Source of the DNA: RGIG6375 sp964472725
Lineage (GTDB): Bacteria > Bacillota > Clostridia > Oscillospirales > Oscillospiraceae
Assembly (NCBI GenBank): GCA_964472725.1
Contig: CAYYLZ010000001.1
Coordinates: 38,314 to 102,313, forward strand
DNA length: 64,000 nucleotides
Direction of reading: 5' to 3'
Part shown: positions 8,590 through 16,793 of the stretch, piece after piece
Numbering within the stretch: the stretch's first letter is position 1
Layout: the number at the start of each line of letters is the position of its first letter
Notes under the pieces: generated by a model
Database searches by the model: none
Told to the model about the DNA's origin: nothing
What the model saw: the letters and a program-made list of their open reading frames with translations, nothing else
Position numbers and translations under genes: made by a program

Positions 8590-10425
8590 TTATCTGCCGC
8601 CGAAGCCGCCCTGACCGCCGGCGTTGCCGAAGCCGGACATACCGCCCTGGCCGCCAAAGTTGGGCATGCCGCTCTGACCCATGCCGCCAGGCATCATACC
8701 CATGCCGCCGGGCATCATACCCTCAAACTCGCCGGTATCATAATCGGAGGTACTGTCGCCGCCGCCGGGAGCGGTCTGTACGTAGCGCGTGAAGAGAACG
8801 GCGTCAGCCTCTACGCCGGAGAGTATTTTTACATACATGCCGTTGCCGCCGCCTACCTCGACGGGTACGGCGTAGAAGCCCACGGGGATATCGGTGCCCA
8901 CGGGAACATCAATGGCGTTATCGGGGCGCTTGTCGGCCTGCACGTAGAGAACGGTCTGATCGTCTATGGTCTTGATGGCGGAAACCGGAGCCAGTACGCC
9001 CTCGTCAGTGTCGGAGGAAGCAATGTAATAGCTTACGCTTACGCCTGCGGCAAGCTCGCCGTTGGAGTAGATGGTGATAGTGGCAGGGAAGGTGGCAACG
9101 CCGTTGGACGAAGACGCCACAAGGCTGAGATAGCTTATTTCGGCTTCGTAGATATAGGTGTTGTCCGCTGCGGAGCGAATAACGGTGACGGGCATACCCT
9201 GATAGACTCTGTCGATGTAAAGCTCGTCTATTTCGATGGAAAGAGTCATGGTGTCAAGATTATAGACGGTCACTGACTGCATCATGTTGAACATGGATTC
9301 GCCGCCTTCGGTGACACTGCAGGATACAACAGTGCCGGAAATGTCGCTGGCTACTTTGTATTCGCTGCGGGTGGCCTCAGCATCTTCGATACTTTCTTTG
9401 GTTTTTTCTATGCTCTTTTCAAGATGCTTTATCTGGGACTCTATGTTGGCGATTTGATTTTCAAAGGTGTCGCTGTCAATGCTATAAAGAATATCACCCT
9501 CGCTGACCTCAAGATAATCCACAGCTTCGGCGGAAATGAGCTCGCCGCTCACCTGACTTGTCACGGTTTCGGTGCTGCGGTATTCGAGAGTGCCGGTGAC
9601 GGCGGGGTATATTTCTGTGCCGCCCGAGAGGATATAGCCGCCTGCCAACTGACCCTCAGCAAGAGAACCGGGATTGGCAGCGTTGAGAGTGACAGCAAAG
9701 CACTTAAGACCGGTATCGGTTATGTAGGAGACCTTGGCGATGTCTGCCACCTGCGCGTCAAGCACCAGCATTTGGTCGGGAACAGAGAGATAGGCGCTCT
9801 GTCCGAGGTATATGTCGTCCTCGTACTCGTAGCTGAAATAGAGCTTGAGCTTAATGTTCCGGTTGTCGCTGATGGTAAACAGGCGGGTGCCGGCGTTTAC
9901 CTTGTCGCCCACCTCAAGGCCGGAAACCTCGGTGATTATGCCGCTGAAGGGAGCGTATACGTTAAGACTGGTCACATTTTCACGCAGCTCGGCAAGCTGC
10001 TCCTGATAATCGTAGAGGTCGGATTGATAGTCGTAGAGGCTGTCCTCAAGGTCACCTATCTTGTCGTCAACCTCGGAGTCGTCCTGAACGAAAAGGATGT
10101 CGCCTGCCTGAACAGTAGAACCCTGAGCTACATTGACCTCGTATATGGCAGCCATGGAGGCTACGGAGTAGGTTTCGCTGTCGCCGGGTATGGTGGTGCC
10201 GCTGCCTTCGATGGCAGAACTGAGTGAACCCCACGTGGTTAGCTCGGTGAGCATTTCCCGTTCCTCTTCCTTGAAGAAAAGGAAGTAAACGCTGATGACA
10301 ATACCTATGAGAAGTACAGCCAAAATTATCAGCAAGGTTATTTTCTTTGCTGACATTTTTTTTCTCTTATGCTTTGGGGGTGCCGGAGCCATTTCCGGCG
10401 CATGAGCGAGATTTGTTTCAGTCAT
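8590..10425 (-). CDS. HlyD/MacA-like membrane-fusion adaptor with Gly/Met-rich tail
   Basis: A 611-residue efflux adaptor. A cytoplasmic Lys-rich N-terminus precedes one membrane span (about residues 28-50). Then come biotinyl-lipoyl-like and beta-barrel segments, with two helical coiled-coil stretches, one around LEDSLYDYQSDLYDYQEQL and a later one around IESQIKHLEKSIEKTKESI. Two hairpin-lipoyl units in one chain would make it longer than most MacA proteins. The last 45 residues are low complexity, with MMPGG/GMG repeats and a GGQGGFGGR end. Start 10425 is chosen for the GGAGG 10 bases upstream. It is the first gene of the export operon with the ATPase, permease and SLH protein. Confidence 0.82.
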   Translation of the reverse strand: MTETNLAHAPEMAPAPPKHKRKKMSAKKITLLIILAVLLIGIVISVYFLFFKEEEREMLTELTTWGSLSSAIEGSGTTIPGDSETYSVASMAAIYEVNVAQGSTVQAGDILFVQDDSEVDDKIGDLEDSLYDYQSDLYDYQEQLAELRENVTSLNVYAPFSGIITEVSGLEVGDKVNAGTRLFTISDNRNIKLKLYFSYEYEDDIYLGQSAYLSVPDQMLVLDAQVADIAKVSYITDTGLKCFAVTLNAANPGSLAEGQLAGGYILSGGTEIYPAVTGTLEYRSTETVTSQVSGELISAEAVDYLEVSEGDILYSIDSDTFENQIANIESQIKHLEKSIEKTKESIEDAEATRSEYKVASDISGTVVSCSVTEGGESMFNMMQSVTVYNLDTMTLSIEIDELYIDRVYQGMPVTVIRSAADNTYIYEAEISYLSLVASSSNGVATFPATITIYSNGELAAGVSVSYYIASSDTDEGVLAPVSAIKTIDDQTVLYVQADKRPDNAIDVPVGTDIPVGFYAVPVEVGGGNGMYVKILSGVEADAVLFTRYVQTAPGGGDSTSDYDTGEFEGMMPGGMGMMPGGMGQSGMPNFGGQGGMSGFGNAGGQGGFGGR

Positions 10426-10554
10426 ACTTGTTGCCTCCAGATTATTAAAAATACGGTTAGATTTTACTCTGTTACACAAAAATGAATGTGAAGAAATCGT
10501 GAATAGAACGTAAAGGTTTTCCACCTAAAGGTAAACATTTTGTAAACAATAAAT

Positions 10555-10586
10555 AATCCCTTGAAAACGACACGATTTCAAGGGAT
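10555..10586 (-). terminator. Terminator after the ZIP transporter gene
   Basis: ATCCCTTGAAA pairs with TTTCAAGGGAT around a 9-base loop. On the minus strand a T-rich tail (TTATTTATTG) follows. Nothing else recognisable lies in the gap between 10426 and 10609. Confidence 0.7.
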
Positions 10587-10609
10587 CGGAGAATGTCGGA
10601 TCGTATCTT

Positions 10610-11362
10610 TCAGCCCAGGAGAACGTCCGTTGCCAGCATTACGCAGAAGCCGGCGAGGAGGGCGTAGGTAGCGCCCCGCTGGCTGCCGTGGGCGTGGGTC
10701 TCGGGTATCATTTCATCGCTTATTACGTAGAGCATGGTTCCGCCCGCAAAGGCAAGGGCGAAGGGGAGTATGGCCGAGGCGAGGCTGACGGCAAAGTAGC
10801 CGATGAGGGTGCCGACTACCTCCACAACGCCGGTGAGCATGGCACATACAAAGGTCTTGCGGGTGGATACGCCTGCAGCCAGCATGGGGGCGATAATGAC
10901 CATGCCCTCGGGAATGTTCTGCAGGGCGATGCCGCCCGCGATAAGGAGCGCCTGCGATGTGTTGCCGGAGCCGAAGCCAACGCCGGCGGCGATGCCCTCG
11001 GGCAGATTGTGTATGGCAATGGCGGTAACGAAAAGGAGCACCTTGCTGAGGCTGGCATTGTGGTGCTCTTCAATGTCCGCACCCACAAGGCGATGGAGGT
11101 GAGGCACCAGCTTGTCGATAAGATTAAGGCACACAGCACCGACGAATATGCCCGCTATGGTGATGAGAAGTCCCCACTTGCCGCCGTATTCCACCGAGGG
11201 CAGGATAAGACCCAGCACCGCTGCCGAGAGCATTACTCCCGCGGCAAAGGAGAGGACGATGTCGGAAAATTTATGAGAGAGCTTTTTGAAAACAAAACCC
11301 AACAGCGCGCCGATAACGGTAGCGCCGCCTACGCCGATGGCGGTGAGCAGAACAAGCTTCAT
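10610..11362 (-). CDS. ZIP family metal transporter
   Basis: A 250-residue polytopic permease that moves divalent metals, usually zinc, iron or manganese, into the cytoplasm. The signature HNLPEGIAAGVGFG is followed one span later by ALQNIPEGMVIIAPML. These are the two metal-binding helices of the ZIP family, with H/N/E ligands visible. A short His-containing loop, EEHHNAS, precedes them. About eight membrane spans fit the family. ATG 11362 is chosen over the upstream ATG 11377 because GGAGGT is 8 bases before it. The gene is monocistronic with its own promoter. Confidence 0.92.
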   Translation of the reverse strand: MKLVLLTAIGVGGATVIGALLGFVFKKLSHKFSDIVLSFAAGVMLSAAVLGLILPSVEYGGKWGLLITIAGIFVGAVCLNLIDKLVPHLHRLVGADIEEHHNASLSKVLLFVTAIAIHNLPEGIAAGVGFGSGNTSQALLIAGGIALQNIPEGMVIIAPMLAAGVSTRKTFVCAMLTGVVEVVGTLIGYFAVSLASAILPFALAFAGGTMLYVISDEMIPETHAHGSQRGATYALLAGFCVMLATDVLLG

Positions 11363-11391
11363 GGAAAATACCTCCATAATGAAGATGAGTA

Positions 11392-11421
11392 ATTATACCA
11401 CGAACCGGACGGTGGTGTAAA
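11392..11421 (-). promoter_or_regulatory. Predicted promoter for the ZIP transporter gene
   Basis: On the minus strand TTTACA (11421-11416), 18-base spacer, TATAAT (11397-11392), 30 bases before the start codon. Confidence 0.6.
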
Positions 11422-11478
11422 TGACAATAGGCGGCAGGGGAGATAAATCATTTGTATAAGCTCAGACGCAATTGATGA

Positions 11479-11506
11479 TTGTAATTTGCCGAGGGTGTGA
11501 TACAAT
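11479..11506 (+). promoter_or_regulatory. Predicted promoter for the first carbohydrate-island gene
   Basis: TTGTAA (11479-11484), 16-base spacer, TACAAT (11501-11506), about 40 bases before ATG 11547. Confidence 0.5.
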
Positions 11507-11546
11507 AGTTTTAATAAAATTTTCATATATACAAGGAGAAACGCTG

Positions 11547-13355
11547 ATGGGAAGATATCGTAATTTCAAAATGGCTATTTACTGCACCGCGCAGAATATG
11601 AACGGCCTTACGGAAGAAGCGCTGGCAAGACAGTTCGCCTTTTTCGAGAAATACTGCGGCTGCGACAAGGTGTATATCGAGCCTTACCGTGACGGTCTTA
11701 TGCTCCCCGAAGAGCAGCTGGATATGCTTAAACGCTTTTTCACGGAAAAGGGCGTTGAAATTTCCGGCGCGCTTACCACCACCTGCCCCGACCTCTGCGA
11801 GGCTGACGCCGAAAAACAGCGCTTCGGCGGTACATACTGCTATACAAATAAGGCCATGCGGGAGTATCTGGTAAAGACCGTGGCCTATACCGCCCGCCAT
11901 TTCGACGAGTTCATCATCGACGACTGGTTCTTCACCTACTGCACCTGCGACGAATGCCGCGAGGCGAAGGGCGACAAGAGCTGGGAGGATTTCCGCACCG
12001 AGCAGCTTGCGGGGGTCAGCGAGGAGCTGATAATGAAGACCGCCAAGGCCGCAAATCCCAACTGCAAGGTAATTATAAAATACCCCAACTGGTCGGAGGC
12101 ATATCAGGAGTCCGGCTATGACCCTGCCAGCCAGCGCTATATTTTTGACGGCATCTATTCCGGCACCGAGACCCGCAATACCCGCCGCAGCGACCAGCAT
12201 TTGCCCAAGTACAACAGCTACAGCATTATGCGCCTTATGGAGAATTACTCCCCCGGACGCAACGGCGGCGGCTGGTTCGACCCCTACGGCTGCAGCCCCA
12301 TGGAGCTGTATCTGGAGCAGGCATATCTCACCGCTCTCAGCCGTGGCCGTGAGCTTTGCGCCTTCTGCTGGTCGTCCCTTTACCGCAACCGTGTAATTAC
12401 TCCTCTCGGACTTGAGCTGGAGAAGATAGACGCAATGCTGGACAAGATGGGCGGCTGCATCGGCGTGCCCTGCTACCTGCCTCCCAAGAGCCAGGGTGAG
12501 GATCACCTTGAAGATGTTCTCGGCATGCACGGTATTCCCGTGGAACCTACTCCCGATTTTCCCAAGGACGCGCCCGTAATGCTGCTCACCGTCCGCGCTT
12601 TGAAGGACCCCGATGTTGTCACCAAGCTGCGTGACTACGTGGCAGGCGGCGGCAAGGCCATCGTGACCTCCGGCTTCGTGCAGGGAACGCTGGGCAAGGG
12701 CATCGAGGAAATAACCTCCATTCGTTATCGTGGCAGAAAGTTCACCACCAACGAATTTATCGAGGACGGCATGATGAGCCCCGGCAGCGTGTTCTCCCGT
12801 GAAGCAATGACCTTCCCGCTGCTTGAGCATAGAAACAACACCACATGGGCGCTGGCAAAGGCCGTCTGCGCCGACGAAAATTATCCCCTGCTGCTCCGCG
12901 ACTGCTACGGCAAGGGACAGATGATAACCCTCGTTGTGCCCGACGAGTACGGCCGTATGTACGACCTGCCCGCCGATATTCTGCGAGTTATCCGCAGCCA
13001 GTTCACCGATGCTGTGCCCTATTATCTGGACAGCCCCGGCTCCATCTCCCTCTTTGCCTATGAGGGCGACGCATTCTGCCTTTATCCCTACGTCACCGGC
13101 TATAATACCGGCAGAAACCGCGTAGTTACCGTGGGCGCGGCGGTGGGTCTTGAGAATCTGCAGACCGGCATGGTATTCCCGCCCGAGAGCCGCGGCATCG
13201 GCCGCGACGGCACACCCTCCACTGTTTTCAATATCCCCATGCTCCAGCAGGGCGACCTGCAGTTCTTCCGCGTCAAGTGGGCAGAAAACCGCTGGGGCGA
13301 GAAGATAAAGGTGGGCTTCTCCTCCGCACCCAATGATATATTCCCCGAGTTTTAA
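11547..13355 (+). CDS. Predicted glycoside hydrolase-like protein, family not recognised
   Basis: A 601-residue soluble protein without signal peptide. The first half looks like a TIM barrel. Around residues 118-136 it has EFIIDDWFFTYCTCDECR, a barrel-strand aspartate pair followed by a Cys-rich CxCxxC segment of a kind I associate with glycosidase-like barrels. The second half starts with a flavodoxin-like or glutamine-amidotransferase-like block (VMLLTVRALKDPDVVTKL, then GGGKAIVTSG), as in beta-galactosidase trimerisation domains. AAGGAG is 8 bases before ATG 11547. An SDR oxidoreductase follows after 21 bases, so the two probably form an operon at the head of a pectin/xylose gene cluster. 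Role in sugar metabolism is inferred from fold impression and context only. Confidence 0.5.
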   Translation: MGRYRNFKMAIYCTAQNMNGLTEEALARQFAFFEKYCGCDKVYIEPYRDGLMLPEEQLDMLKRFFTEKGVEISGALTTTCPDLCEADAEKQRFGGTYCYTNKAMREYLVKTVAYTARHFDEFIIDDWFFTYCTCDECREAKGDKSWEDFRTEQLAGVSEELIMKTAKAANPNCKVIIKYPNWSEAYQESGYDPASQRYIFDGIYSGTETRNTRRSDQHLPKYNSYSIMRLMENYSPGRNGGGWFDPYGCSPMELYLEQAYLTALSRGRELCAFCWSSLYRNRVITPLGLELEKIDAMLDKMGGCIGVPCYLPPKSQGEDHLEDVLGMHGIPVEPTPDFPKDAPVMLLTVRALKDPDVVTKLRDYVAGGGKAIVTSGFVQGTLGKGIEEITSIRYRGRKFTTNEFIEDGMMSPGSVFSREAMTFPLLEHRNNTTWALAKAVCADENYPLLLRDCYGKGQMITLVVPDEYGRMYDLPADILRVIRSQFTDAVPYYLDSPGSISLFAYEGDAFCLYPYVTGYNTGRNRVVTVGAAVGLENLQTGMVFPPESRGIGRDGTPSTVFNIPMLQQGDLQFFRVKWAENRWGEKIKVGFSSAPNDIFPEF

Positions 13356-13376
13356 TAGCCGAAAGGAGTTTTCAAC

Positions 13377-14351
13377 ATGATCAAGAATTTTGCAGGTAAA
13401 ACAGCTTTTATCACCGGCAGCGCCAGCGGCATCGGTATGGGTATCGCCCACGCCTGCGCCAAGCACGGCATGAAGGTCTGCATCGTGGACAAGCGTGAGG
13501 ACGCTCTGGAAGAGGCCCTCAAGTGGTACAAGGAAAGAGGCTACGAGGCTTCCGCCATCGCCCTTGACGTAACCGACCGCGGGGCTTATGTGAAGGCCGT
13601 TGAAAAGGCTGAGGAGCTTTACGGCAATATCCACCTGCTGGTCAATAACGCGGGCGTTTCCGCCGGCAGCACCGTGTGGGATTCCAGCTGGAACGACTGG
13701 GATTTCATCATGGGCATCAACTGCATGGGCGTTGTAAACGGCATCAAGATAATCGTTCCCCGTATGCTTAAGCACGGCGAGGAGGCTCACGTTGTTTCCA
13801 CTTCCTCTACCGGCGGCGTATTCGCCGTTGCCGGCTGCCCCCTGTATAACTCCACCAAGTTCTTCGTATCCGGTCTTATGGAGACCGTAGCCGCTGACCT
13901 GGAGGGAACCAACGTAGGTGCTTCCGTTCTTTATCCCGGCCCCACCAACAGCCAGCTGGGCTTCAGCTCTCAGGCGGTTCGTCCCGATGCACTCAAGGAC
14001 GCCAACGCTCCCGTTTTCGCGCCTCCTTCCGAGGACGGCGAGGCTCCCGCAATGCCCGCAATGCCCGATTTCAGCCAGATATTTATGTCTCCCGAGGAAC
14101 TGGGCGAGCGTGTCATCATGGGTATCGAGCGCAACGATATCTTCATCTGGACTCACCCCGAGTTCAAGGCAGGCACCCAGCTGCGTAATGACGCGCAGGT
14201 TCGTGCCATTCCCGATGAGCCTCTTACCGAAAAACGCAAGGAGCGCGCCGAGGCTCTCAAGTTCTTCGGATCCCTTACCTATAATCCCATGTACGAAAAG
14301 CAGACCACTCCTCCCGGCCTTAGTGAGGATTGGGACAGAAGCAAGGAATAA
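13377..14351 (+). CDS. SDR family NAD(P)-dependent oxidoreductase
   Basis: A 324-residue classical short-chain dehydrogenase. The cofactor motif TGSASGIG is near residues 14-21, with VDKRED after the second strand; an acidic residue at this position usually favours NAD. NNAG is near residue 92. The catalytic Ser lies in VVSTSSTGG and the Tyr/Lys pair in YNSTK. The C-terminal region is extended by about 70 residues with a Pro-rich loop (APPSEDGEAPAMPAMP). It follows the glycosidase-like gene closely and ends in a terminator. The substrate is unknown; a sugar or sugar acid is possible from context. Confidence 0.88.
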   Translation: MIKNFAGKTAFITGSASGIGMGIAHACAKHGMKVCIVDKREDALEEALKWYKERGYEASAIALDVTDRGAYVKAVEKAEELYGNIHLLVNNAGVSAGSTVWDSSWNDWDFIMGINCMGVVNGIKIIVPRMLKHGEEAHVVSTSSTGGVFAVAGCPLYNSTKFFVSGLMETVAADLEGTNVGASVLYPGPTNSQLGFSSQAVRPDALKDANAPVFAPPSEDGEAPAMPAMPDFSQIFMSPEELGERVIMGIERNDIFIWTHPEFKAGTQLRNDAQVRAIPDEPLTEKRKERAEALKFFGSLTYNPMYEKQTTPPGLSEDWDRSKE

Positions 14352-14357
14352 TGATAA

Positions 14358-14388
14358 AAAGGCAGGGAGCTTTTCCCTGCCTTTCTTT
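14358..14388 (+). terminator. Terminator after the SDR gene
   Basis: AAAGGCAGGGA pairs with TCCCTGCCTTT around a short loop, then TCTTTC. It lies only about 12 bases before the next start codon, so some readthrough to the GH28 gene is likely. Confidence 0.7.
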
Positions 14389-14399
14389 CGGGTGATATT

Positions 14400-15803
14400 A
14401 TGAAAACAGGAAAGAATTTGCCCGCGTGGTGCGGCGAACTGCGGGAGCGGCTGGATGCAATGGCGGCAGAACTGACAAGTGCGCTTACCGGCTGGCAGGA
14501 GCGGGAGGGAGTAGTCACTCCCGAGGAGATGGGCTATAGTTCCGGCAAGGCGACGGAGTATATTCAGTTGGCCATCGACCGTGCCGCCGAAAAGGGCGGA
14601 ACGGTGCTGCTGACAAGCGAGTACGTAACAGGCTCGCTGGTGCTCAGAAGCAATGTGCGCCTTATGTTAGCCGAGGGAGCGAAGCTTATCGCAAGCACCG
14701 ACCTTGCCGATTATCCCGAGCATAAGGCAAAGCGTTTTACCGTTCAGGACGCCCACATGGGTATGGATCAGGCGATTGTCTTCGCCGAGGGCTGTGAGAA
14801 TATCTGTCTTTGCGGCGGCGAAATAGACGGTCGCGGCACGCAGGATAACTTCCCCGGTGAGGAAACCGTCCACGGTACTCCCGGCAGACCCTTTCTTATT
14901 CGCATGGTGGACTGCGTGGGCGTGCATATCAATGACATTACTCTCCGTGACGCGGCCTGCTGGATGCAGAATTATTTCAACTGCGAAAGACTGCTCATGG
15001 AGAACGTTACCGTGCGCAATCAGGCCAACTACAATAACGACGGCATTGATATCGACGGCTGCCGTGATGTGATAGTCCGCCGCTGCGACGTTATATCCGG
15101 AGATGACGCGCTGTGCTTCAAGGGCGCTTCGGAGAAAAACACAGAGCGGGTGCTGGTGGAGGATTGCAGCCTTTACAGCTCCTGCAACGCCATCAAGGTG
15201 GGTACAGATACCCAGGGCAGCTTCCGTAATGTTCTTATCCGCCGCTGCAATATCGGCGGCGTTGCCGAGGACGCGCGGGGCATCAAGCACCCTAATTCAG
15301 ATTCCGGCATTTCCCTTGAAATGGTGGACGGCGGCACACTGGAGGATTTCCGCATTACGGACGTGAAGATAACCCGCGCGTGGTCGCCGATTTTCATGCG
15401 CCTTGAGGACAGAGGACGGGTCAAACCCGGCGACCCCAAACCCGGTGTCGGCACTCTGCGGCGGGTGCTTATTGAGAATGTCAGCGGCGGAGATAACGGA
15501 CCCCGTGGTTCCTATATGCTGGGCGTGCCCGAAAAAGCCATAGAGGACGTGGTGATAAGCCGCTTTGAAATTGAACAGCTTGTGAGCGTAAAGCCCCTTG
15601 CCGCTGATTCGGATTTCGACGAGATGCGGGGCGTTTACCCTGATGCGCACATGATAGACGATAAGGGTGACGCACCGGCTTATGCCCTTTGGGTGCGGCA
15701 CGTGAAAGGGCTGCACCTTGCCGATTACCGCGTGATACCGGCTGAGGACGAAAAACGTCCCCAATTTGTCATGAATAATGATGTTGAAGTGATAGTACAG
15801 TGA
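14400..15803 (+). CDS. Glycoside hydrolase family 28 (polygalacturonase-like)
   Basis: A 467-residue right-handed beta-helix enzyme of the pectin-degrading GH28 family. Motifs are NNDGIDI near residue 212, corresponding to the family NTD, and SGDDALCFKG near 233-242, containing the catalytic Asp pair. CNAIKVGT follows later, close to the RIK motif position. The canonical GHG histidine motif is not obvious, as in some intracellular or exo-acting subgroups. There is no signal peptide, so it probably trims imported galacturonides. It sits between the SDR gene and a convergent GH43 gene. Confidence 0.85.
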   Translation: MKTGKNLPAWCGELRERLDAMAAELTSALTGWQEREGVVTPEEMGYSSGKATEYIQLAIDRAAEKGGTVLLTSEYVTGSLVLRSNVRLMLAEGAKLIASTDLADYPEHKAKRFTVQDAHMGMDQAIVFAEGCENICLCGGEIDGRGTQDNFPGEETVHGTPGRPFLIRMVDCVGVHINDITLRDAACWMQNYFNCERLLMENVTVRNQANYNNDGIDIDGCRDVIVRRCDVISGDDALCFKGASEKNTERVLVEDCSLYSSCNAIKVGTDTQGSFRNVLIRRCNIGGVAEDARGIKHPNSDSGISLEMVDGGTLEDFRITDVKITRAWSPIFMRLEDRGRVKPGDPKPGVGTLRRVLIENVSGGDNGPRGSYMLGVPEKAIEDVVISRFEIEQLVSVKPLAADSDFDEMRGVYPDAHMIDDKGDAPAYALWVRHVKGLHLADYRVIPAEDEKRPQFVMNNDVEVIVQ

Positions 15804-15806
15804 AAA

Positions 15807-15837
15807 ATACCCCTTGACCAAGTCGGTCAAGGGGTAT
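15807..15837. terminator. Bidirectional terminator between GH28 and GH43 genes
   Basis: A perfect 13-base stem (ATACCCCTTGACC with GGTCAAGGGGTAT), loop AAGTC. The minus-strand side continues into TTTTTC, which suits the GH43 gene. Confidence 0.75.
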
Positions 15838-15840
15838 CTG

Positions 15841-16713
15841 TTACACTTGCGTAAGATTTCCGCCAATGTCCTCAATTCGGTGGAAAATGGGGCGTTCCAA
15901 AAGGTGCTCGTTGGGGCTGTGGAGAGTCAGCCAAAGCTTGCCGTTAAAATCGCGGAACACCATGCCGTGACCGCCGTCGTCCATGAAAAGGGGTTCAAGC
16001 TGAGTGAACTTGCCCGTAATATCGCCGTTGTCCGACATCGCCACGCCCTCAGTGTAGCCACCCTCGGAGAAGCTTGCCCAAAGGCAGAGCAGGGTGCCGT
16101 CTGTAGTGCGCCACATGAACGGCCCGTCGGTGACGCAGCCGCTTATGCCGCTGGAATGGTGCATGGTTTTGCACCACGCTGCCTCGGAAGCCCGGAAAAG
16201 CAGGAAAGGTTCGCCTGCAGGCGCTTTCAGGTCAGCAGTCAGCTCCACGGCGCATATTTCGCCGTCGCCTGCCTGCACCCATTCGTGGCAGAAGACCATA
16301 TAGGGTCTGCCCTCGGGAGAAACGTAGAACGTGCCGTCAAGGCACTCCCATTCGGCGGGGGTTATGCAGCCCTCGGAGTGGGGCGCAAAGGGGCCGAGAG
16401 GGGAGTCTGCGCGGAGTATTGCCGTACCGCGGCGGACACTGTCGTTTTTGAAGCTGGCGAACATATAGAAGCTGCCTTTGTGGGCGTAGACCTCGGGCGC
16501 CCAGTAGTTACGTGTTGCCCAGAAGCTGCCGTCATTGTGGAAGCAGACATGAGGCTCGCTCCAGTTTTCCATGTCCTCGCTTACGTATACGTCAAAGCCG
16601 TCGGCAGGCCCCCAGCAGGTAGGGCCGCGGGTGCCGTAGAGATAATATTTGCCACTGTGCGTAAGCACAAAGGGGTCGCGGATATTTATGTCGGTAAGCT
16701 TCAAAGTAATCAC
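15841..16713 (-). CDS. Glycoside hydrolase family 43
   Basis: A 290-residue five-bladed beta-propeller enzyme, of the arabinanase/xylosidase clan. The catalytic base Asp is in IRDPFVL at residue 13, and the pKa-modulating Asp in CLDGTFYV at residue 126. The position of the general-acid Glu, usually EGP, reads VTDGPFM with Asp 196. I recall the same substitution in some GH43 subgroups, so it may be a subgroup trait and not inactivation. There is no signal peptide or carbohydrate-binding module. It is convergent with the GH28 gene and divergent from the (alpha/alpha)6 glycosidase gene. Substrate is probably an arabinose- or xylose-containing oligosaccharide. Confidence 0.87.
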   Translation of the reverse strand: MITLKLTDINIRDPFVLTHSGKYYLYGTRGPTCWGPADGFDVYVSEDMENWSEPHVCFHNDGSFWATRNYWAPEVYAHKGSFYMFASFKNDSVRRGTAILRADSPLGPFAPHSEGCITPAEWECLDGTFYVSPEGRPYMVFCHEWVQAGDGEICAVELTADLKAPAGEPFLLFRASEAAWCKTMHHSSGISGCVTDGPFMWRTTDGTLLCLWASFSEGGYTEGVAMSDNGDITGKFTQLEPLFMDDGGHGMVFRDFNGKLWLTLHSPNEHLLERPIFHRIEDIGGNLTQV

Positions 16714-16745
16714 CTCTGATGTGATTTTATCACGGATAAAGGTAT

Positions 16746-16773
16746 TTGCAAAGTACCGTATTTGGCATATAAT
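16746..16773 (+). promoter_or_regulatory. Predicted promoter for the (alpha/alpha)6 glycosidase gene
   Basis: TTGCAA (16746-16751), 16-base spacer, TATAAT (16768-16773), 21 bases before the start codon with AAAAGGAG in between. Confidence 0.6.
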
Positions 16774-16793
16774 AGAGGAAAAGGAGTGATACC

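Noticed and set aside
11523..14156. An 877-codon open frame on the minus strand opposite the glycosidase-like and SDR genes.
   Set aside because: It spans two well-supported plus-strand genes and their gap, has no recognisable domain and no ribosome binding site.
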